This document shows, one piece after another, positions 1 to 6,915 of a stretch of 7,749 bases of DNA. Location of the stretch: the NCBI GenBank assembly GCA_013152045.1, contig JAADGZ010000254.1:1-7749 (forward strand). The letters run 5' to 3'. The DNA is from Gammaproteobacteria bacterium (GTDB taxonomy: Bacteria > Pseudomonadota > Gammaproteobacteria > UBA6429 > Thiohalophilaceae). A program made the position numbers and the translations under genes. Position 1 is the first letter of the stretch; each line of letters begins with the position of its first letter. The notes under the pieces are model-generated. The model searched no databases. It saw nothing but the letters and a program-made list of their open reading frames with translations, and had not been told where the DNA came from.

Positions 1-1730
1 TGCGGTATTTCCACAGCAATATCCTCAATCAGGCGGTGCTGACAGGATAAGCGGTAGCCTTCATCCAATTCTTTTTGTGATAAATGATGCTGGTCTGCAC
101 TCAGGATGGGGGCATTAATATTGGTGAATTTAACCCGACACAAGCCACAGGTGCCACCGCCGCCACAGCTTGAAGGCAAATGAATTCCTGCCTGAGCCAG
201 GCTGTTGTAAACCGGCGTGCCTAATTCTGTTGCAAGCTTATTGTTCAAACCACCATAGATATCGAGAACGGTTAGATTCAGGCTGGTTTTTCTACGCAAT
301 ATTCTGTTCCAGGCTGCCTTGAATTCCGTAAGGGTAAAAGACTGAAACAGAAGGATGACGCCGCTGATAGCCAACCACAGCGAGAAAAAGCCAATAGCAA
401 TTATCCACGGGCTGTTGAAGTGAAGATTTCCGGGATAATCCATAAAATGAAGCATTATAAAAAAGTCAAATATCCGCCATGTATCATTACGACGTGCTAC
501 GATATGTCCGGTTTCAACCGATATATAAAGTGCTGTCTGCCGATTATCATCAAAGTCAATTTTCCAGGCAGGGCCTTTTTCATCCGGTGTGTCGGATGTT
601 GGCATCTGGACGGTCTGGGCATATAGGACTTTGGCGGATCCGCTATAATCATTGACGGCGATCTTGCGGCTTGTTTTTTCATCGACAATAACGGGTTGAC
701 CCAATCTGGCATCAATAAGACGATCACCGTTCTTATCGGTAATCTGATAAACCAGTTGTCCATTTAAATTGCGTAGTGTTAGCTTTTGGAAGCTGTTGAG
801 ATCTTTCAGGTTAATAATATCTATAATCTCGGGCTGTGTGGCATCCGAAAAGAGTATCTGAGGGGCAAGGTGCCGTGACCTATCGTCGCCCTGTACGGTT
901 TCATGATGCAATATGGACATGCCTAACCCGGTGGCACACCATATGATCACTTGCAGGCCAATAATAAGGCCTAGCCATTTATGAATTGTTCTGAAGAACT
1001 GTCCCCTCAGAGAGGAAGAACTTGTTGTGACAGCTTGAGAGCGCTTGTTGTTGAAACTGTAAAATAATAACCATATACCGGTGAGGGCGGATAGGGTAAC
1101 CAGGGTTGCCGCGATGCGCAATAGCCAATTATTGACGTCGGACCGGTCTTCATAGTCCATAATATGCAGCATCCAGAGAAAATCAAAAGCGCGCCAGAAA
1201 TCATGGCGTTTGGCAATTAATTTTCCGGTTACCGGGGAAATATACAGTGTTGGCGAGGCCAGATCATGGAAATTTACCTGCCATAGGGGCAAGGGTCGGC
1301 TTTGAATTTCAGAGGGCGGATTATCTGTCAGCAACCGTATGGACAAAATTGGCCCCGGACCGGCATAGAGCTTTTGAGCTATGGTCAGAATGGTCGTTTT
1401 TGACAGGGGTGAAAGATCCTTACTACTCCGAGCATCAACCAGATGAACAGTATTTGGGGTTTCTATTTCATAGACGGGATTATCAAGCAGACTTCCGGCT
1501 TCTATTTTTGTTGCCGTTGGAAATTTTTTTATCAAATCATTGATGTTAACGGAATAAGAAGTTTGATCGGATGTTAAAGGTTTTTCAATATTCACGAGAT
1601 GGTCGCCGTGAATATAGTCAATGGAAATGGTGACCATATAAAAGCCACTTAAAGCCCAGAGGAACATTTGTACACCAATGACCAGGAAGAGCCATTTATG
1701 CCATTTTCTTGAAAGAAAGGAAGCCTTCAT
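1..1730 (-). CDS. PepSY-TM inner-membrane reductase fused to NqrF-like [2Fe-2S] ferredoxin (C-terminus cut by window edge)
   Basis: The frame is open from ATG at 1730 to the left edge: 576 codons, no stop. Two similar PepSY-TM units are visible. Unit A has HKW at 11-13, TM at about 14-34, MLHIMDY at 187-193 and TM at about 203-224. Unit B has HKW at 250-252, TM at about 253-273, MLHFMDY at 426-432 and TM at about 442-462. From about residue 475 a plant-type ferredoxin domain follows, with cysteines C522, C528, C531 and C563 (CX5CX2C-X31-C), the spacing seen in NqrF, subunit F of Na+-translocating NADH:quinone reductase. NqrF continues into an FAD/NAD(H) module, so one may lie beyond the edge. 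PepSY-TM proteins such as FoxB and PiuB are siderophore-linked reductases, and FoxB is a heme protein. I infer an inner-membrane ferric-chelate reductase with built-in electron input. A GGTGA 10 nt before the ATG is a plausible ribosome site. The gene lies 94 nt after the receptor gene and is probably co-transcribed with it. Domain identity is clear; the substrate is inferred. Confidence 0.88.
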   Translation of the reverse strand, partial: MKASFLSRKWHKWLFLVIGVQMFLWALSGFYMVTISIDYIHGDHLVNIEKPLTSDQTSYSVNINDLIKKFPTATKIEAGSLLDNPVYEIETPNTVHLVDARSSKDLSPLSKTTILTIAQKLYAGPGPILSIRLLTDNPPSEIQSRPLPLWQVNFHDLASPTLYISPVTGKLIAKRHDFWRAFDFLWMLHIMDYEDRSDVNNWLLRIAATLVTLSALTGIWLLFYSFNNKRSQAVTTSSSSLRGQFFRTIHKWLGLIIGLQVIIWCATGLGMSILHHETVQGDDRSRHLAPQILFSDATQPEIIDIINLKDLNSFQKLTLRNLNGQLVYQITDKNGDRLIDARLGQPVIVDEKTSRKIAVNDYSGSAKVLYAQTVQMPTSDTPDEKGPAWKIDFDDNRQTALYISVETGHIVARRNDTWRIFDFFIMLHFMDYPGNLHFNSPWIIAIGFFSLWLAISGVILLFQSFTLTEFKAAWNRILRRKTSLNLTVLDIYGGLNNKLATELGTPVYNSLAQAGIHLPSSCGGGGTCGLCRVKFTNINAPILSADQHHLSQKELDEGYRLSCQHRLIEDIAVEIP

Positions 1731-1779
1731 TACCGCATCTTCACCGTTAGGATACAAATATTATTGTGTGAAAATTAGT

Positions 1780-1805
1780 AGGGCTGCAACTTTTGCCGCA
1801 GCCCT
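1780..1805 (-). terminator. Hairpin after the receptor gene; possible terminator or attenuator
   Basis: A perfect 8-bp inverted repeat (AGGGCTGC at 1780-1787 and GCAGCCCT at 1798-1805) encloses a 10-nt loop in the 94-nt gap between the receptor stop and the reductase start. In the direction of transcription the stem is followed by ACTAATTTTC, only a weak T tract. I read it as a leaky terminator or an mRNA-stabilising hairpin that lowers expression of the reductase relative to the receptor. No second promoter for the reductase is obvious in the remaining 50 nt. Confidence 0.55.
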
Positions 1806-1824
1806 GTATATATAAGCTAAAGCC

Positions 1825-4800
1825 CTATTCCATACGATATGTCAGGCGAATATACCCTCGACGCCCGGCCAGATCATAGGTCATGGTATCCGTGTTGCCA
1901 TCTGTCCAACTGGCTACCCGTGGAGCCTTCTTGTCTAAGAGGTTGTCAATACCGGCAGAAACAACCAGATTTTCCATCAGGTTATAAGTACCCTGGATAT
2001 TGTGATACATCACAGCACCCATATGGGACCCGATACCATCGGTGGCAAAGAAGTCATTGCCGGAACCGATATACTGGATTGAATAAGTGGCAGACCAGTC
2101 TTCCGCAGCTGTATTAAAGCTTGTCAGGGCGCGCCAAGTTGGATAGCCGCCGAAGCCGGCTCCTATGAAACCATTGAGGACAAAAGGCGTATCACCAACA
2201 AACGCCGTCCTTTCGAAGGTATCAAGATAACTTACCTGAACGTCGATCGTGTTGTTCATTTCCATGGCTTCAAAGTTATAAACCACACCCACATCAACAC
2301 CTTTGACACGTTCTGAACCTGCATTGGTTTTTTGGGCTGACAGGAAGTCAATAACGCCGGTTACAGGATTACGTTGTTGATGTTGCGGACCACAGAATTC
2401 ATTAGACAGGTTATCTGATTCATAACATTGTAACAATTTCACTGATCCTGAAGGTTCCGTAATGGCGTTGGTGATTTTTATGTCAAAATAATCGACAGTC
2501 ACCGACAGGCCATCAACAAATTCAGGCTGCCATACAGCACCAATGGTAAGTGTCTTGGCATCTTCAGGCTGGAGATCCGGATTACCACCACGGTCAGTCA
2601 GAATGGTATTCCCAAGCTGGACATATCCGTTGGGAACGCCAATAGCCTGACAGTTCTTGTAGATATTGGAGTTTGGATCAAGACCGTTCCAGCCACTGCA
2701 AGGATCGCTGGTTGTCAACTGCCCTTCGGATACGCCGCCAAAAAGCTCTGGTACATTTGGAATACGGAAAGCAGTGGAATAAGTTCCGCGCAGTTTGAAC
2801 CCATCGACAATCTGCCAGTTAACACCAATTTTGTAGTTTGTATCAGAGGCAAACTTGTCATAATCGGAATAACGTAACGCCAGATTAAGTTCCAGACTTT
2901 CGACAAAAGGAATACCTTCCAGAACCGGAATGCTCAGCTCGGCATAAGCTTCCTTGGCTTTGGTCTTGCCGAAGATTGGGTCTTCAGCATTTGAGTTGGC
3001 AATACCAAGAACTTTGAGAGAATCGGGTTGACGCCAACCCTTGTCTTCCCGGTATTCAAGACCGGCAGCAAATCCAACCATGCCGGCAGGAAGCTCAAAA
3101 ATGGAACCGGAAATATTGGCCGTGAAGCTCAACTGTTCATTGCCGCCCAGGTCTGTCATGTCAAATGGTAAGTAATCGAGTACTTCCTGACTGATGTTGC
3201 CCACACCCAGATAGTCCCCACAAGGGATGCCGTTTGTGCCACAAATGCTGGTGTCGATGGTTTCGGCGAAGCGTTCCAGGTTGACCACGTTAGTGATCGT
3301 ATCTGAACCTGTATTGCGTCCCCAGTTCATGGCAATATCCCAGCTCCAGCCATCGCCAACTGTGCCGTCCAGTCCTGCGACTATCCGAAAGGTATTGACT
3401 TCCTGTAAAAAAATCCGTTCGCCCAGTTCCACCAGACGGCGACGCTCAAACGTCAGGTCTTCGCCAGTCGGGTTGGTTGGATGATTTGCTGCGATGTTAA
3501 AGTTACGGAGGGTATTTGGTGATGCCGGTTGTGTTGACCGACGGTTGGTATACATCAATTCTCCAAACATACGCACATCATCGGTGATATTATAATGACC
3601 GAAAGAGCTGAATGACAGTCGCTTGATTGGGTTAACCGCGTTAAAGTTCACATTGTAGTTATAGCCATGGATCGACGGGTCATAAAGTTCCCAGGTTTTT
3701 CCGCCCGGCTCATTGTTAAAGTTGATGCGCACCACTTCGCCCGCGCCATCAATATAGACTGCCCGGCCACCTGCGGTACTGGAACTGCCTCTACATTCTG
3801 TTTCACTGGTTGAGGAGAGGGGGCAAGGTACCCGAGCAGCCAGAGGGGATGGTTTGTTATCCTGATAGCTGATACTGGTGACCAGACTGCCACGGTCATT
3901 TGACGCGCCCCAGGTCAGGTCCATGAGATACTCTTCACCGTCTCCCTTGCCCGTCATGCCGAATTTAGCACTGACTTCGAGGCCATTGAAATCGTTGTCT
4001 GTGATGATATTTACCACGCCGGCAACGGCATCGGCACCGTAAATCGCTGAGGCACCATCTTTCAGGACTTCAACCTGCTTGACGATTGCCATGGGCACCA
4101 TTGATAAATCGACGGCACTGTTGGCACCGGTGCCACCATTCACCATACGACGGCCATTGAGCAGAACCAGGGTTCGGTTGACACCAAGGCCGCGTAAGTT
4201 GACCTGAGGCGTTCCCCAGCCATTGCTAACCCAGTAAGCAGCTGTCTGGTTACCACCAAAGCCAGCGGAAGCAGGCATACGCTGCAAAAGATTTTCCATG
4301 CTGGTGATGCCTGTATTTTTGATCATCTGCCGTGTTATGACGGTAACTGGCCCAACGCCTGTCAGATCTTTGCGTTTAATCCGGCTACCTGTTACGACGA
4401 CTTCTTCAAACGAACTATCTTCTGCTGCGGTATCTTCTTCCTCAAAAGCAAGATTACTTTCATAATGGGCAATATCTTCTGCATCAGCAGAAAGACTAAT
4501 ATTTCTCATTAAAGGCGAATTGTTTGATTGAGGGGAACGAATGATAATTGTACCGTCCCGTTGTTCAACAACTTTAAAGGCGGTATTTTGTAATAAATAA
4601 GATAAAGCTTTTTTAGCAGACATTTCGCCGTGAATTGCAGGGGAAGTTTTACCCGCCAGAAGGTCAGACCTCACAGTAATCACGACATTGGTTTTCTTAG
4701 AAAATTGCATGAGAGCCTCTGCCAGAGGTAATTCCTGCAATTCAAATTTATATGTGTCAGAAGCCTGTGCATTCGTAAAGGCTGTACTGATTGCAATAAT

Positions 4801-4866
4801 GGACGTAGCGCCTAATATTTTTGCACTACTGATAGCTTTTGATTTTAATTTATTCATGGATTTCAT
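1825..4866 (-). CDS. TonB-dependent outer-membrane receptor with N-terminal STN signalling domain (FecA type)
   Basis: The 1013-residue product is an outer-membrane transporter for an iron chelate or similar ligand, powered by TonB. Domains in order: signal peptide (about 1-35, cleavage after AQA); STN domain (about 38-111), which in FecA-type receptors touches FecR to signal ligand binding; a linker with an acidic stretch (about 139-155); TonB-box-like FEEVVVTG (153-160); plug (about 165-290) with the typical NLRGLG, LLNGRR, VEVLKDGASAIYGADAVAG and VNII motifs; and a beta-barrel to the C-terminus. Eight cysteines fall in four close pairs (348/358, 542/549, 723/739, 814/825), probably disulfides in surface loops. 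The final residues are TYRME, so the usual terminal aromatic residue is absent. The first ATG is preferred because GGGAG lies 8 nt upstream; a second Met is at residue 4. The gene follows fecR by 121 nt and has its own candidate ECF promoter. The family is certain; the ligand cannot be read from the sequence. Confidence 0.96.
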   Translation of the reverse strand: MKSMNKLKSKAISSAKILGATSIIAISTAFTNAQASDTYKFELQELPLAEALMQFSKKTNVVITVRSDLLAGKTSPAIHGEMSAKKALSYLLQNTAFKVVEQRDGTIIIRSPQSNNSPLMRNISLSADAEDIAHYESNLAFEEEDTAAEDSSFEEVVVTGSRIKRKDLTGVGPVTVITRQMIKNTGITSMENLLQRMPASAGFGGNQTAAYWVSNGWGTPQVNLRGLGVNRTLVLLNGRRMVNGGTGANSAVDLSMVPMAIVKQVEVLKDGASAIYGADAVAGVVNIITDNDFNGLEVSAKFGMTGKGDGEEYLMDLTWGASNDRGSLVTSISYQDNKPSPLAARVPCPLSSTSETECRGSSSTAGGRAVYIDGAGEVVRINFNNEPGGKTWELYDPSIHGYNYNVNFNAVNPIKRLSFSSFGHYNITDDVRMFGELMYTNRRSTQPASPNTLRNFNIAANHPTNPTGEDLTFERRRLVELGERIFLQEVNTFRIVAGLDGTVGDGWSWDIAMNWGRNTGSDTITNVVNLERFAETIDTSICGTNGIPCGDYLGVGNISQEVLDYLPFDMTDLGGNEQLSFTANISGSIFELPAGMVGFAAGLEYREDKGWRQPDSLKVLGIANSNAEDPIFGKTKAKEAYAELSIPVLEGIPFVESLELNLALRYSDYDKFASDTNYKIGVNWQIVDGFKLRGTYSTAFRIPNVPELFGGVSEGQLTTSDPCSGWNGLDPNSNIYKNCQAIGVPNGYVQLGNTILTDRGGNPDLQPEDAKTLTIGAVWQPEFVDGLSVTVDYFDIKITNAITEPSGSVKLLQCYESDNLSNEFCGPQHQQRNPVTGVIDFLSAQKTNAGSERVKGVDVGVVYNFEAMEMNNTIDVQVSYLDTFERTAFVGDTPFVLNGFIGAGFGGYPTWRALTSFNTAAEDWSATYSIQYIGSGNDFFATDGIGSHMGAVMYHNIQGTYNLMENLVVSAGIDNLLDKKAPRVASWTDGNTDTMTYDLAGRRGYIRLTYRME

Positions 4867-4874
4867 TAATATCG

Positions 4875-4879
4875 CTCCC
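4875..4879 (-). promoter_or_regulatory. Ribosome binding site of the receptor gene
   Basis: GGGAG ends 8 nt before the ATG at 4866. It supports that start over the in-frame ATG three codons later. Confidence 0.7.
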
Positions 4880-4920
4880 GTATCTATGGTGATCAGATTT
4901 TTTCTGAACCCTGTTTATGG

Positions 4921-4947
4921 GACGTGGGATGTTTCAAAAATCGCACC
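4921..4947 (-). promoter_or_regulatory. Candidate ECF-sigma promoter of the receptor gene
   Basis: On the minus strand GGTGCGATTTT (4947-4937), then 12 nt, then CGTC (4924-4921). The same 11-mer and CGTC at identical spacing stand before the sigma factor gene, while the 12 nt between differ. A CGTC or CGT -10 element is common among ECF sigma promoters, and the interval from GGTGCG to CGTC is 17 nt, normal for -35/-10 spacing. Transcription would begin near 4914, leaving a leader of about 48 nt. It lies in the 121-nt gap after fecR, so the receptor can be transcribed apart from the regulators. Confidence 0.7.
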
Positions 4948-4987
4948 TCTTTTTTTTCATTAATATGATAAAATTTCTATACCATTG

Positions 4988-6046
4988 TTATTTATAGCTT
5001 ATTAGATCCGCGTTTTGGCTGTTTTTTTGTTTCCTTAGTGGCTTAATGATGACATTTCCAGAATAGAGATACACCACATCGACTTCAAATATTTCAGGTA
5101 GATTTTTAAGAAATACATCAATCTGGTCCACATCAAAGCTGGTGGTCACATGGACATCAGCGAGACTATCATCCTCTAGCAAAATATGTCCTGAATAATA
5201 ACGATTGGCATCTGCAATGATGTTGGCAAAGGTTTCTTCCTTATAGGCAAGTCTCCCTCCTCTCCAGGCACCGGGTTTTATCTGTGCGATTGTAATGTCG
5301 TTCGTAAACCCGGATTTCGCAGTCGATATTATTTGGCCCGCACCGAGAACTTTGGTATAGGAAGTTTCTGTTTCAAATTTCTTGGGCGTTACCTGAACCC
5401 GCCCCTCCAATACACCAACGGTCATGTCTTGTGGTCTTAAATGTACGTCAAATTTCGTACCTAAGACACGAATTGTAGTATCCTGAGCCTTAACATAAAA
5501 AGGTTTTTCGGGGTTCTTAGCCACATCAAAAAAGGCTTGGCCTTGTCTCAATGATACATTTCGTCGGTCATCTGTATAAAGTACTTCCAGACGAGACATG
5601 GCCCCCAAGGTAACTATGCTACCATCTGCAAGTATGATTTCCTGTACTTCTGATGTGGTTGTCTGATAAACTTCAGGGGTGAATGTCGGGGTTTGCTGCA
5701 TAAAAAACACAATGCCCACAATTGCTGTAACAGAAGCAAGTGCATATTGTGGCAAACTCAGCCGTTGTTTAGCGGCCTGAATGAAAACGGTAAAGATATT
5801 CTCTTTTTGCACTCTTTCATCCACAGATAGCCGCAGGTTTTCTCCTTGTGGGGAACGGGCCAACACACCAAGTTCATTCCATATCTGACTGATGCCCGCA
5901 TAGGCTTCCCCATGCTCCGGGTTTTTATCCCGCCATGCTACAAAAGCTTCAATATCTGCATCGGTAGCTTTATCAGACATGATTGTCATGAGCCATTCAT
6001 GGGCTGCCTTTTCAATCTGATTATGTTTGTTATTGAGCGTATTCAT
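4988..6046 (-). CDS. FecR-family transmembrane sigma-factor regulator
   Basis: The 352-residue inner-membrane protein relays the receptor signal to the ECF sigma factor. Domains: cytoplasmic FecR N-terminal (DUF4880-like) region (about 14-58) with the conserved tryptophans W18, W38 and W56, which binds the sigma factor; a single TM helix (about 98-117); periplasmic FecR domain (about 127-222) with DGSIVTLGAMSRLEV and RRNVSLRQGQAFFDV; and a C-terminal STN-like (DUF4974) domain (about 268-335), introduced by WRGGRLAY, which would meet the STN domain of the receptor. LGTKFDV at 195-201 contains Gly196-Thr197, matching the Gly-Thr at which some FecR proteins, such as FoxR, cleave themselves. The start overlaps the sigma stop by 4 nt (ATGA), and GGAG lies 8 nt upstream inside the sigma gene, which points to translational coupling. 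Length and architecture are complete for the family. Whether it acts as pure anti-sigma or is also needed for activation cannot be told. Confidence 0.95.
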   Translation of the reverse strand: MNTLNNKHNQIEKAAHEWLMTIMSDKATDADIEAFVAWRDKNPEHGEAYAGISQIWNELGVLARSPQGENLRLSVDERVQKENIFTVFIQAAKQRLSLPQYALASVTAIVGIVFFMQQTPTFTPEVYQTTTSEVQEIILADGSIVTLGAMSRLEVLYTDDRRNVSLRQGQAFFDVAKNPEKPFYVKAQDTTIRVLGTKFDVHLRPQDMTVGVLEGRVQVTPKKFETETSYTKVLGAGQIISTAKSGFTNDITIAQIKPGAWRGGRLAYKEETFANIIADANRYYSGHILLEDDSLADVHVTTSFDVDQIDVFLKNLPEIFEVDVVYLYSGNVIIKPLRKQKNSQNADLISYK

Positions 6047-6651
6047 CTGTTTAACTCCGACTTTTCAGTCTTTAATCCTGTTCGTTTTAAGGCCTTATTG
6101 AAATCTGCTAGGGCTTTCATTACATGTTTTTTAACCGCGGATTGTGACAGACCTGATTGGCGCGAAATCTCTGCATATGTTAGCCCGTCAAATCTGTTTA
6201 GTACCAGCATGCGCCTTCGTTTTGCCGGCATTTCCCACATTACCCGTTCTAAAAGAGCTAACCTCTCTCTGGTTATCAGGATACGTTCAGGATGGATATC
6301 GTCACGTTCCCGGATAGGGTTATTGTTTTTTTGCTCCACCATATACCGTCTGCGTGTTGCGGCTTTGCGATGATGGCTTACCACCATATTATGGGCAGAC
6401 CGATACAAAAAAGCGCGTGGATTTTCTATTTCAGCCGTATTATCCAAAGCGGCATAATTGGTAAATACGGCTTGTGCTATATCCTCTGGATCGGGCGGGC
6501 CACTTCCAAAGGTACTGTTTACATATTTACAGATATCTTCCCAAAAACGACTGTATAAATTACTCAGGCTCTCATACTTTCCTGATTTCGTCGAATTTTG
6601 TACAGGCCTTTCATACGTGGGAGCCTCAATTTCTTCGATGTTTGTATCCAT
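6043..6651 (-). CDS. FecI-type ECF RNA polymerase sigma factor
   Basis: The 202-residue protein is an ECF sigma factor. Region 2 spans about 31-103, including DPEDIAQAVFTNY (54-66) and NPRAFLYRSAHNMVVSHHRK (77-96) for core binding and -10 recognition. Region 4 spans about 124-187, with the helix-turn-helix around LTYAEISRQSGLSQSAVKKH (157-176) for -35 contact. About 30 residues precede region 2, giving a longer N-terminus than in many FecI proteins. The ATG is supported by AAGGTGA (6667-6661) 9 nt upstream. It is directly coupled to the FecR gene, its expected regulator. A candidate ECF promoter like that of the receptor gene lies 90 nt upstream, which suggests autoregulation. No recognisable Fur box was seen before the gene. 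Confidence 0.95.
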   Translation of the reverse strand: MDTNIEEIEAPTYERPVQNSTKSGKYESLSNLYSRFWEDICKYVNSTFGSGPPDPEDIAQAVFTNYAALDNTAEIENPRAFLYRSAHNMVVSHHRKAATRRRYMVEQKNNNPIRERDDIHPERILITRERLALLERVMWEMPAKRRRMLVLNRFDGLTYAEISRQSGLSQSAVKKHVMKALADFNKALKRTGLKTEKSELNR

Positions 6652-6660
6652 ATAACATAT

Positions 6661-6667
6661 TCACCTT
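6661..6667 (-). promoter_or_regulatory. Ribosome binding site of the sigma factor gene
   Basis: AAGGTGA with a 9-nt spacer to the ATG at 6651. It supports the full-length start with the 30-residue N-terminal extension. Confidence 0.65.
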
Positions 6668-6721
6668 TACAGATTACCATATCATGACTAATCGCCGTTC
6701 TGGATATTTGGCCAACAGACG

Positions 6722-6737
6722 TAACTATCTTAACTAT
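6722..6737. repeat. Short direct repeat at the expected sigma-gene transcription start
   Basis: TAACTAT occurs at 6722-6728 and again at 6731-6737, a 9-bp period. It lies just downstream of the candidate -10 element, where the transcript would begin. It may be an operator half-site pair or chance in AT-rich DNA. Confidence 0.3.
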
Positions 6738-6740
6738 TAA

Positions 6741-6767
6741 GACGCGCAAGGCCTATAAAATCGCACC
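6741..6767 (-). promoter_or_regulatory. Candidate ECF-sigma promoter of the sigma factor gene (autoregulatory)
   Basis: On the minus strand GGTGCGATTTT (6767-6757), 12 nt, then CGTC (6744-6741). It shares the same elements and spacing with the promoter before the receptor gene. Expected start of transcription is near 6734, with a leader of about 83 nt. If real, the sigma factor raises its own expression, unlike E. coli fecIR, which is controlled mainly by Fur. Confidence 0.68.
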
Positions 6768-6786
6768 CTTAAAAAGATATTTATAG
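6753..6786. repeat. Inverted repeat flanking the -35 element of the sigma-gene promoter
   Basis: CTATAAA (6753-6759) and TTTATAG (6780-6786) are perfect 7-bp arms, 20 nt apart, on either side of the GGTGCG core. The placement would suit an operator for a repressor or activator. The arms are AT-rich, so chance is a real alternative. Confidence 0.3.
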
Positions 6787-6915
6787 TCAAAATAACAAAA
6801 TGATTTCAACAACTATAGCTGATTTTAGATGGTTTGCAGAAATTCTATGGCTTCCTTTCAGTAACAAAAAGACCTATGGTAGCCCAAAATATAAATTTAT
6901 CGGGACGGAATTTTA

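Noticed and set aside
497..763. Open frame of 88 codons on the minus strand, and a similar one at 1007-1216
   Set aside because: Both lie in other frames of the long PepSY-ferredoxin gene, whose frame is open through the whole region and has recognisable domains.
4893..4907. Small hairpin TCAGA-N5-TCTGA in the receptor leader
   Set aside because: A 5-bp AT-rich stem is too weak to call a regulatory element or terminator.
4931..4957. Eight-codon ORF (minus strand, MKKKRCDF) overlapping the receptor promoter
   Set aside because: It has no ribosome site and lies upstream of the predicted transcript start, so it is unlikely to be a leader peptide.
5846..6373. 175-codon open frame on the plus strand
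   Set aside because: It is antisense to the coupled sigma factor and FecR genes, has no recognisable domain or ribosome site, and is best explained as a shadow.
6652..6915. Fur box or sigma-70 promoter for the divergent gene
   Set aside because: No convincing GATAAT-type Fur repeats and no well-spaced -35/-10 pair could be picked out above the AT-rich background.
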